From the NCBI GenBank assembly GCA_964459165.1, contig CAYWKM010000021.1:1-28817 (forward strand): 28,817 nucleotides of DNA, in the 5' to 3' direction. This DNA comes from RGIG4074 sp964459165 (GTDB lineage: Bacteria; Bacillota; Clostridia; Christensenellales; Borkfalkiaceae). Every line of letters starts with the position of its first letter. The stretch's first letter is position 1. The position numbers and the translations under genes were made by a program. The notes beneath the pieces were generated by a model that saw nothing but the letters and a program-made list of their open reading frames with translations, was not told the DNA's origin and searched no databases. This document shows, in pieces, positions 1 to 6,872 of this stretch.

Positions 1-138
1 TTTTTAACGGCGGCAACGATAACGCAAAAGAAACTGATCCGCTCTGCTTTTTTATCCCGCTTTTCAAAAATTTTTTATTTTTCCGTCTCACATCTATTGT
101 AATCCTATATTTTTGTTCTCAAAACTGCAATGATTAAC

Positions 139-167
139 TTGCCTTTTTTTTATAAAGGCGTTAAAAT
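139..167 (+). promoter_or_regulatory. sigma-A promoter of aspS
   Basis: TTGCCT at 139-144 and TAAAAT at 162-167 are separated by 17 bp. Transcription should start near 174, about 30 nt before the aspS ATG, with a GAGGGA ribosome site near 189. A weak short inverted repeat lies inside the spacer region. Confidence 0.6.
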
Positions 168-202
168 ATTTATAAAAATTTTTATTTGAGGGAATAAAAT
201 AT

Positions 203-1534
203 ATGACAGTGAATGGTGAAACCAGAGTAAACACCGTTGCCTATTCGGATTTCGGCAACCGCGTCGGACAGGAAATAACGGTAACGGGTATGATTCATAA
301 TATTCGCATGATGGGATTCGGCGCGTTCGTCATTTTGCGTACGGCGAGAGAGACGATTCAGTGCGTCTATGAAACGGAAGCGAGCGATTATAAAATGCCG
401 GATACGGTAACGGAAGGTTGTGCGGTAAAAGTGAAAGGAATCGTAGCGGCAAGTACGATGAAGGACGGTTCCTTGCGTTACGAATTGCAGATAAGGGATA
501 TTATCCTTCTTTCCCGTCCCGCTGCGATTACGCCCGTCGTAATCAGTAAAAAAGAAGTTCAGTGCGACCTCGTCACTAATCTTGATAATCGGCCCGTCAC
601 TTTGCGTAATCCCAAGCAAAGAGCCGTTTTTAAAATTCAGGAGGGGATTCAAAGAGGATTCAGAGAATATCTGACGTCGCAAAATTTTACCGAAGTGCAT
701 ACGCCGAAAATCAATTTTAAGGGCGCGGAGGGCGGCACAAATGTGTTTAAGCTCGATTATTTCGGCAAACAAGTATATCTCGCTCAGTCGCCTCAGTTCT
801 ATAAACAGATGCTCGTTCCCGTATACGAAAGGGTTTTTGAAATCGCTCCCGTGTTCCGTGCGGAACATCACGACACTTCGAGACATCTGAACGAATATAT
901 TTCCATGGATTTCGAAATGGGCTTTATTGAAGATTTTACCGACGTCATGAATATGGAAACGGGGATTCTGAAATATATCATGAATCTCCTCAAAACGGAA
1001 TATAAAAACGAAGTCGATCTTCTCAGAGTGGAGATTCCTGAAATCAATGAAATTCCCTGCGTTAAATTTATGGAAGCGAAGGAAATCATTATGAAGAAAT
1101 TTAAATATCAACCCTCCGATATGAAGGATTTCGATCCTCAGGAAGAGGAAATTCTTGGAAAATATGCAAAAAAGCAATTTAATTCCGACTTTATCTTCGT
1201 TACGCATTATCCTTCGAAAAAAAGACCTTTCTACACGATGGACGATCCCGCAGATCCCGAATATACCCTCTCGTTTGACCTCTTATTCAGAGGAATCGAG
1301 ATTACTTCCGGCGGTCAACGAATCCACGATTATCAGATGCAGGTAGAGAAAATGAAGGCAAAGGGATTGAATCCGGAGGAATTTGAAACATACCTTGCAA
1401 CCTTTAAATACGGCGCGCCGCCGCACGGAGGATTGGGACTCGGGCTTGAAAGGCTCACGATGCATCTTTTAAACTGCAAAAATATAAGAGAAGCGGCGAT
1501 GTTCCCGCGGGATATTAACCGCGTTACCCCTTGA
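203..1534 (+). CDS. aspS: Aspartyl-tRNA synthetase, archaeal/non-discriminating type
   Basis: Class II aminoacyl-tRNA synthetase charging tRNA-Asp, and probably tRNA-Asn, with aspartate in the cytoplasm. The 443-residue length and lack of the bacterial GAD insertion match the archaeal/eukaryotic-like AspRS rather than the ~590-residue bacterial form. An N-terminal OB-fold anticodon-binding domain covers about residues 20-105. Motif 2 includes FRAEHHDTSRHLNEY and motif 3 is GLGLGLERL near the C-terminus. By eye, His32 aligns with the residue that is Trp in discriminating archaeal enzymes and His in non-discriminating ones, which suggests Asp-tRNA-Asn production for the GatCAB amidotransferase; this is inference. 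The ATG at 203 follows GAGGGA at a sensible distance. A small metal-domain gene starts 4 nt after the stop. Confidence 0.95.
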   Translation: MTVNGETRVNTVAYSDFGNRVGQEITVTGMIHNIRMMGFGAFVILRTARETIQCVYETEASDYKMPDTVTEGCAVKVKGIVAASTMKDGSLRYELQIRDIILLSRPAAITPVVISKKEVQCDLVTNLDNRPVTLRNPKQRAVFKIQEGIQRGFREYLTSQNFTEVHTPKINFKGAEGGTNVFKLDYFGKQVYLAQSPQFYKQMLVPVYERVFEIAPVFRAEHHDTSRHLNEYISMDFEMGFIEDFTDVMNMETGILKYIMNLLKTEYKNEVDLLRVEIPEINEIPCVKFMEAKEIIMKKFKYQPSDMKDFDPQEEEILGKYAKKQFNSDFIFVTHYPSKKRPFYTMDDPADPEYTLSFDLLFRGIEITSGGQRIHDYQMQVEKMKAKGLNPEEFETYLATFKYGAPPHGGLGLGLERLTMHLLNCKNIREAAMFPRDINRVTP

Positions 1535-1538
1535 CGAC

Positions 1539-1769
1539 ATGAAGAAGATTATCCGTACAGGGGACTTGTGCTGTAAGATCTGCGCCGAACGCACGGCTGC
1601 AAAATTACTTTCCGTAAAAGGAGTCGTTTCCGCCAGAGCAGACGATAAAAAGCATATGATTTTTGTCGAAGTGGAGGACGATTCCTGCGACGCCGATATG
1701 AGAGCCTTGATCGAGGATTGCGGGTTTGAAGTAAAGAGCATTGATCGTCGCAAAGGACTTTTTTCTTAA
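1539..1769 (+). CDS. Small HMA-like (heavy-metal-associated) domain protein
   Basis: This 76-residue protein looks like a single HMA ferredoxin-like domain, as in copper chaperones and the N-termini of P-type ATPases. The metal site is GDLCCKICAE around residues 8-17: a CxxC pair (Cys12, Cys15) with an extra Cys at position 11 where the family usually has Thr. Features typical of the fold follow: LLSVKGVVSA for helix 1 and strand 2, and ALIEDCGFEV for helix 2 and the last strand. It starts 4 nt after aspS and must share its transcript. No ATPase or metal regulator is nearby, so the partner is unknown. It could bind Cu(I), Zn or another soft metal, or be a degenerate domain. Confidence 0.75.
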   Translation: MKKIIRTGDLCCKICAERTAAKLLSVKGVVSARADDKKHMIFVEVEDDSCDADMRALIEDCGFEVKSIDRRKGLFS

Positions 1770-1786
1770 AAATTGAGAGGATTTAC

Positions 1787-1815
1787 TTTACAAAAGAAAA
1801 TTTTTCGGCTATAAT
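1787..1815 (+). promoter_or_regulatory. sigma-A promoter of the ileS leader
   Basis: TTTACA at 1787-1792 and a consensus TATAAT at 1810-1815 are 17 bp apart. It starts the T-box leader about 395 nt upstream of the ileS ATG. Confidence 0.8.
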
Positions 1816-1821
1816 ATAAAA

Positions 1822-2047
1822 AATAGCAGCGATGAAAAGGATAACGTTTATCGTCGGTCTCTGCACAGAGAGATCCCGTGTTGCTGAGAGGGAGAGAGAG
1901 AAAACGATAGATGATCACCTTTAGCTTATCGGGTGAAATGGCAGTAGTTCGATACGAGTTGGTTTCCCGTTACAGAAACCGCAAATGATGGTTTGTTTTG
2001 GTGGTTTATAAAGTCAGCGTATTTTATCCAAAATACGTTGGCTTTTT
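1822..2047 (+). promoter_or_regulatory. T-box leader (tRNA-Ile sensing riboswitch) of ileS
   Basis: RNA leader that senses uncharged tRNA-Ile and controls transcription into ileS. Stem I landmarks in order are: GATGAAAAGGATA near 1831 (K-turn region), the CAGAGAGA motif near 1865 with the facing TTGCTGAGAG near 1881 (distal bulge and loop), and the specifier loop GATGATCACCTTT near 1911, where ATC at 1914-1916 is an isoleucine codon. Stem III is GGTTTC/GAAACC (1961-1980) with the conserved CCGTTA in its loop. TGGT at 2002-2005 can pair with a tRNA ACCA end. The usual GGTGGNACCGCG T-box sequence is degenerate here (GGTGGTTTATAA), so the antiterminator is atypical. The competing terminator is at 2013-2047. 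The gene downstream matches the specifier, which supports the call. Confidence 0.85.
2013..2047 (+). terminator. T-box regulated intrinsic terminator
   Basis: GTCAGCGTATTTT (2013-2025) pairs over 13 positions, with two G-U pairs, with AAAATACGTTGGC (2030-2042). The loop is ATCC and five T residues follow. It lies directly downstream of the TGGT element, so it should form when tRNA-Ile is charged. Confidence 0.85.
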
Positions 2048-2059
2048 GTCTTTTGGAAG

Positions 2060-2200
2060 AAGGCTTGCGCGTAAAGCCTTTAAGCAGAGGAAAACGTCGT
2101 TGCGACGGGCTCGTTCTTTTACGCACGCTTTTCTCGTGCGGTCAAATGTGCGAGCGGCGGCTATGCCGACGTATCGGTTATCGTTAAAAATTTACAAAAA
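2060..2200 (+). other. Hairpin-rich leader segment between T-box terminator and ileS
   Basis: About 170 nt of non-coding sequence separate the T-box terminator from the ileS ATG. At least three small perfect stems are visible: AAGGCTT/AAGCCTT (2060-2066 with 2074-2080), CGTCG/CGACG (about 2095-2106) and CGCACG/CGTGCG (2122-2127 with 2135-2140). A weaker CGGC/GCCG pair lies near 2155-2168. No U-tract follows any of them, so they are not terminators. Short reading frames here have no ribosome site and no protein-like composition. The role is unknown. Confidence 0.4.
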
Positions 2201-2218
2201 AAATATAAGGAGAAGCAT

Positions 2219-5200
2219 ATGTACAAAAAGGTTGACACTTCCCTCGATTTTGTCGAGAGAGAGAAGGAGGTTATTGCGTTTTGGAAAGAGAACAATGTTT
2301 TTGAAGAGAGCGTCGAAAAAAACGAAGAAGGAGAGGAATTTTCCTTTTATGACGGTCCTCCTACCGCAAACGGAAAGCCTCATATCGGGCATATTCTCAC
2401 TCGCGCCATTAAGGATATTATTCCCAGATATCAGACGATGAAAGGCAAGCACGTTCTGCGCAAAGCGGGTTGGGACACGCACGGTCTTCCCGTCGAATTA
2501 GAAGTCGAAAAAACGCTCGGCTTCGATTCCAAGCCGGAAATCGAAAATTACGGGATCGAGCCTTTTATTAAAAAATGTAAGGAATCCGTATGGAAATATA
2601 CGAACGAATGGAGAGAGATGTCCGATCGCGTGGGATATTGGTGCGATATGGATCATCCCTATGTGACCTATCACGATGATTATATCGAATCCGAATGGTG
2701 GGCTTTAAAAGAAATCGCTAAGAAAGGACTCTTGTATAAAGGTCATAAGATCGTACCTTATTGTCCTCGTTGCGGAACTTCTCTTTCCTCTCATGAAGTT
2801 GCACAGGGCTATAAGGATATCAAAGCTCTCACCTGTTTTGTAAAGTTTAAAGTAAAAGACCAAGAAAATCTTTATCTCATCGCTTGGACGACAACTCCTT
2901 GGACGCTTCCTTCCAACGTTGCGCTCTGCATGAATCCCGCTTTCGATTACGCCGAAATCGAATATAAGGGAAACGGAGAACACTATATTATGGCGCAGGC
3001 GCTCGTCGGCAATCTTTTCAAGGAAGACGAATATACCGTTGTAAGCGTCAAGAAGGGGTCTGAATACGAATACCTCGAATATGAACCTCTTTATCGTTTC
3101 GCTAAATTCAAAGAAAGAGCGCATTATGTGACAAACGACGGTTATGTAACGCTTACCGACGGAACCGGTATCGTTCATATCGCTCCCGCTTTCGGCGAGG
3201 ACGATCACAAGGTCGGATTGAGATATAACCTTCCTGTCGTAAATCTCGTGGACGACGGCGGACGTCTTTTAGAATGCTGCGGCAGATTTGCCGGAATGCC
3301 CGTTGTGGAATTTCATGACGAAGCGACAAACGAAATTAAGACGGTTGTCGATCCCGAAACGGGGAAGCGGGTTTCCACTGCAAACGAATGCGTTCTTGAC
3401 GATTTGAAAAAGAGAGGGCTTCTTTTAAAGAAGTTAGAAATTGTGCATACGTATCCTTTCTGTTGGAGATGCGATACGCCTTTAATTTATTATGCGCGCG
3501 CTTCTTGGTTCATTAAGGTTACGGCGGTTAAGGATAAGCTTATCGCTTGCAACCGCAGCGTCAATTGGATGCCGGAGACGATTAAAGAGGGACGCATGGG
3601 CAATTTCCTTGAAAACGTCATCGATTGGGGACTTTCCAGAAACAGGTATTGGGGAACGCCTCTTCCCGTGTGGCTCTGCGAAGATTGCGGAGCAATGCAC
3701 GTTATGGGTTCCAAAGCGGAGCTTAAAGAGCTTTGCGAAGTAGAGGGGGAGATCGAACTTCACAGACCTTATCTCGATACGCTCACCTGCAAGTGTCCGA
3801 AGTGCGGCGGAAGAATGAAGCGCGAGCCGGAAGTCATCGATTGCTGGTTCGATTCCGGATCCATGCCGTTTGCTCAGTATCATTATCCGTTTGAAAATAA
3901 GGATCTGTTTGAAAAGACTTTTCCTGCCGATTTTATCTCCGAGGCGATCGATCAGACGAGAGGTTGGTTCTATACCCTCCTCGTCATCTCCACGATTCTC
4001 TTCGAAAAGGCTCCCTTTAAGAATTGTATCGTCCTCGGTCATGTAAACGATAAAGAGGGAAGAAAGATGAACAAGCATACCGGTAACGGCGTCGATCCGT
4101 GGTCGGTTCTCAATAAGCAGGGCGCGGACGCCGTGAGGTGGTATTTCTACACCGCTTCCTCCCCTTGGATTCCCACAAGATTCGATCCTTCTTTGGTTTT
4201 CGAAACGCAGAGGAAATTTATGGGGACGCTTTGGAATACTTATGCCTTCTTTACGACTTACGCCGAAATCGACGGTTACGATCCTTCTAAATACAATCTG
4301 AAGGATTGCAAGCTCTCCCTGATGGATCGTTGGATTCTTTCCAAATTAAATACGCTCGTAAAATATGTAGACGAAGGACTCGCCGCATACAACATCACCG
4401 ATACGGCGAGAGCTTTGCAGGATTTTACCGACGTCCTTTCCAACTGGTATGTCCGCGTCGGGCGCGAAAGATATTGGGGCAACGGCATGACGGAGGATAA
4501 AATCGCCGCCGATACTACGCTCTATACCGTTCTCGTCACATTGGCAAAACTTTCCGCTCCTTATGTTCCGTTTATGTCGGAACAGATCTATCAGAATCTC
4601 GTCCCTTCTTTCTATGACGACGCGCCGAAGTCCGTGCATCTTTGTAATTTTCCGGAAGCAGACGAGAGCTATGTTGACGGCGAGCTTGAAAAGCAGATGC
4701 AGCTCGTAGAAGATATCGTCGTGCTCGGTCGTTCCGCGAGAAACGCGGGGAATTTAAAGATCAGGCAGCCTTTAAGCGAACTGTTTGTCGTTTCCGATAA
4801 AGAAATTCGTCTCAACGAGGAAATGCGAGCGATCGTTTTGAGCGAGCTAAACATCAAAAAGCTGACGACGGCGACCGATTTGTCCGATTTCATAACTTAT
4901 TCTGTAAAACCGCAATTAAAGACGCTCGGTAAAAAGTACGGTAAAAAAATTCCTCTTCTCAATAAATTTTTGGAAAGTTGCGACGCAAAAGCCGTCGTGA
5001 ACGCGGTAAAAAATGGGGGAGTCTATCAAGTTGACCTCGACGGCGAAGTCGAGCTTTTAGAGGAAGATCTTCAAATTTTTACCAAGCCCGCCGAAGGCTA
5101 TGTTTCCGCCTCCGATAAGGGAATTACGGTAGAGATAAATACGACGCTTACCGAAGAACTCATCTTCGAAGGGACCGAACGGGAGCTTGTTTCCAAAATT

Positions 5201-5413
5201 CAGTCTATGAGAAAGGAAGCGGGATTTGAGGTGACCGACAGGATCTGCGTGTATTATTCAAACGCTCAGGGAAAGGCGCTCGGCGTATTGCAAAACGGCG
5301 GATTTAAAAGCGACGTTTTGGCGGAGCAAGTATTTGAGGGACTTGCCGACGGATACACTAAGGAGCTGAACATTAATGGCGATAGCGTTACCGTGACGGT
5401 TGTAAAGCTTTAA
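2219..5413 (+). CDS. ileS: Isoleucyl-tRNA synthetase, long (type 2-like) form
   Basis: Class I synthetase charging tRNA-Ile in the cytoplasm. At 1064 residues it is longer than the classical bacterial enzyme and resembles the eukaryotic-like type 2 IleRS, which in other bacteria tends to tolerate mupirocin. HIGH is at residues 55-58, after DGPPTANGKP. The CP1 editing domain shows the Thr-rich TTTPWTLPSN motif and GTGIVHIAPAFGEDDH. CxxC pairs (YCPRCG, FCWRCD, LCEDCG with CKCPKCGG) suggest metal-binding knuckles in the connective regions. The KMSKS loop reads KMNKH at residues 616-620, replacing the usual Ser with Asn618. The C-terminal ~350 residues are the anticodon-binding region and a variable tail. 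TAAGGAG lies just upstream of the ATG. Expression is set by the T-box leader. Confidence 0.97.
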   Translation: MYKKVDTSLDFVEREKEVIAFWKENNVFEESVEKNEEGEEFSFYDGPPTANGKPHIGHILTRAIKDIIPRYQTMKGKHVLRKAGWDTHGLPVELEVEKTLGFDSKPEIENYGIEPFIKKCKESVWKYTNEWREMSDRVGYWCDMDHPYVTYHDDYIESEWWALKEIAKKGLLYKGHKIVPYCPRCGTSLSSHEVAQGYKDIKALTCFVKFKVKDQENLYLIAWTTTPWTLPSNVALCMNPAFDYAEIEYKGNGEHYIMAQALVGNLFKEDEYTVVSVKKGSEYEYLEYEPLYRFAKFKERAHYVTNDGYVTLTDGTGIVHIAPAFGEDDHKVGLRYNLPVVNLVDDGGRLLECCGRFAGMPVVEFHDEATNEIKTVVDPETGKRVSTANECVLDDLKKRGLLLKKLEIVHTYPFCWRCDTPLIYYARASWFIKVTAVKDKLIACNRSVNWMPETIKEGRMGNFLENVIDWGLSRNRYWGTPLPVWLCEDCGAMHVMGSKAELKELCEVEGEIELHRPYLDTLTCKCPKCGGRMKREPEVIDCWFDSGSMPFAQYHYPFENKDLFEKTFPADFISEAIDQTRGWFYTLLVISTILFEKAPFKNCIVLGHVNDKEGRKMNKHTGNGVDPWSVLNKQGADAVRWYFYTASSPWIPTRFDPSLVFETQRKFMGTLWNTYAFFTTYAEIDGYDPSKYNLKDCKLSLMDRWILSKLNTLVKYVDEGLAAYNITDTARALQDFTDVLSNWYVRVGRERYWGNGMTEDKIAADTTLYTVLVTLAKLSAPYVPFMSEQIYQNLVPSFYDDAPKSVHLCNFPEADESYVDGELEKQMQLVEDIVVLGRSARNAGNLKIRQPLSELFVVSDKEIRLNEEMRAIVLSELNIKKLTTATDLSDFITYSVKPQLKTLGKKYGKKIPLLNKFLESCDAKAVVNAVKNGGVYQVDLDGEVELLEEDLQIFTKPAEGYVSASDKGITVEINTTLTEELIFEGTERELVSKIQSMRKEAGFEVTDRICVYYSNAQGKALGVLQNGGFKSDVLAEQVFEGLADGYTKELNINGDSVTVTVVKL

Positions 5414-5453
5414 ACGGAGTTTTAACCTTTTAAGCGTTTTTGTACGCATATAC

Positions 5454-5482
5454 TTGATATATTTTTGCGTTTATGTTATAAT
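5454..5482 (+). promoter_or_regulatory. sigma-A promoter of the Wzz-like gene
   Basis: TTGATA at 5454-5459 and TATAAT at 5477-5482 have a 17-bp spacer. The predicted start near 5489 leaves a 5' UTR of under 20 nt. Confidence 0.8.
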
Positions 5483-5505
5483 CATAAAAAACGGAGTGAA
5501 TGATT

Positions 5506-6717
5506 ATGGTTGAAAAATTCGGGAGCGAACTGACCTTTAAACAATTTCTAAAAATATTAAAGAGATGTTGGATAAAAGCCGTAATAAGCGTTATTCTCGC
5601 GCTTATTATTTCTCTTTCTGTGGCCTTGACGGTATATAATGCAAACGCAGTGGTGTATTATTCGTCCACTTTTACGTATTCGCACGTCACCGGTTATTAC
5701 GAGGAGGTGGAGAATATTCGCGATCCCTCCGTCGTCGAACAGGCTCTGCTCGACATGGGGTATTCGGAAGAATATCTTGCGGAAACGAATCTCGTTTCTA
5801 CCGTTTGCAATCATATTTATATCAATGCCGTATCGCCGGAAAATATAGACGCCGAAAAGGAATATAAGACGCCGGTAGTCAGCGAAGTGGCGATGAAGGC
5901 TCTTGGAATAAAAGGAATCGGCAATACCGAAAGTAAAGCGATTTTGAATGCCGTTTTAAAGACGTATACTCAAAAATACCGGGACGAATACGCGAATTAT
6001 AACGCTTTCATATCCGATGATTTCGATTATCTTTCCGACGACTATATGGTGGCGTTAGCTTATTTAGAACAGAAATTCGATTCGGTCTATACCGTTGCGT
6101 ACAAGCTGATATCTAATACTTACCAAGGGGTAAACGGACTTACCTTTGGAAATATTTGCAACGGGCTCGTTGAAATTTCCATGCTCATGGAAGAATACGA
6201 GCTATACGTTTTAAATAACGCCCTGTATAAGGCCGATGCAGACGTCACGGTATACGATTTTGTCCCTCTGTATCTGACGAATCCCTACGCTTCTGATTTT
6301 ACGCAAGAAGAGAAGTTGCTTTGGCAGAAAAGGTGGCTTAAATTAGGCGGAACGCTGACGAACAACGTCTACGTGGCTCCGGAAGAATTTCCTACCGTGG
6401 ATCCGACAAAACTCGAAAAAGCAGACGCCATGCTTGAAGAGATTCAGTCGAAATTACTTGAAAGGATCGCCGACTACAATGAATTGATTCGTGAATATAA
6501 TTCGGAAAAAATAGGAACGTCCCTTGCCTATATTCATAAACCCGCGTATGTGGTAAAGGAATCCGTTCTTACCGTCGGATACGTAGTATTCATCGTCATC
6601 GTTTGTCCCGTATTCGCTCTGCTGGCGGTTCTCATCTTGACCTACGTTGCAATGCGGCGGGAGGGATGCTTCCCTGAACACGAGCATAAGAAAACGGAAG
6701 AAGAAAGCATTCAGTAA
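5506..6717 (+). CDS. Wzz/chain-length-determinant-like two-TM membrane protein
   Basis: The 403-residue protein has one membrane helix near the N-terminus (about residues 22-45), a roughly 310-residue extracytoplasmic part, and a second helix near residues 355-382 followed by a charged cytoplasmic tail. That is the topology of polysaccharide co-polymerases (Wzz, YveK/CapA), which set the length of surface polysaccharides. The part between the helices has helix-rich, charged segments before TM2, as in that family. No BY-kinase, glycosyltransferase or flippase is adjacent, and the gene has its own promoter and terminator. I chose the ATG at 5506 because GGAG at 5493-5496 is 9 nt away; the ATG at 5500 is only 3 nt away. 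The family call rests on topology and weak sequence resemblance. Confidence 0.7.
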   Translation: MVEKFGSELTFKQFLKILKRCWIKAVISVILALIISLSVALTVYNANAVVYYSSTFTYSHVTGYYEEVENIRDPSVVEQALLDMGYSEEYLAETNLVSTVCNHIYINAVSPENIDAEKEYKTPVVSEVAMKALGIKGIGNTESKAILNAVLKTYTQKYRDEYANYNAFISDDFDYLSDDYMVALAYLEQKFDSVYTVAYKLISNTYQGVNGLTFGNICNGLVEISMLMEEYELYVLNNALYKADADVTVYDFVPLYLTNPYASDFTQEEKLLWQKRWLKLGGTLTNNVYVAPEEFPTVDPTKLEKADAMLEEIQSKLLERIADYNELIREYNSEKIGTSLAYIHKPAYVVKESVLTVGYVVFIVIVCPVFALLAVLILTYVAMRREGCFPEHEHKKTEEESIQ

Positions 6718-6755
6718 AGAAGAAACCGACATATTAATTCTGAATCATGAAAAGT

Positions 6756-6790
6756 GCGACGCCGACGGAATAGCCGACGTCGTATTTTTT
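6756..6790 (+). terminator. Intrinsic terminator after the Wzz-like gene
   Basis: CGACGCCGAC pairs with GCCGACGTCG, with two mismatches, around a short loop, and TATTTTTT follows. It sits 39 nt past the stop codon. Confidence 0.75.
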
Positions 6791-6810
6791 AGAAATAGGA
6801 TATTTTTATC

Positions 6811-6839
6811 TTGATTATTCTACCCCTTCGTGTTAAAAT
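6811..6839 (+). promoter_or_regulatory. Extended -10 promoter of the glycosidase operon
   Basis: TTGATT at 6811-6816 and TAAAAT at 6834-6839 have a 17-bp spacer. TGT directly precedes the -10, giving an extended -10 element. No catabolite-response or regulator site was recognised, although an operator cannot be excluded. Confidence 0.7.
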
Positions 6840-6872
6840 ATTTATAAAAAAAGGGGGGAGAGGAGTCTTCCG

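Noticed and set aside
182..1207. A 341-codon minus-strand frame
   Set aside because: Antisense to aspS; the His/Phe/Arg-rich composition is typical of a shadow frame.
1993..2441. Short plus-strand frames across the ileS leader
   Set aside because: They cover the T-box terminator and run into ileS in another frame, with no ribosome site and non-protein-like composition.
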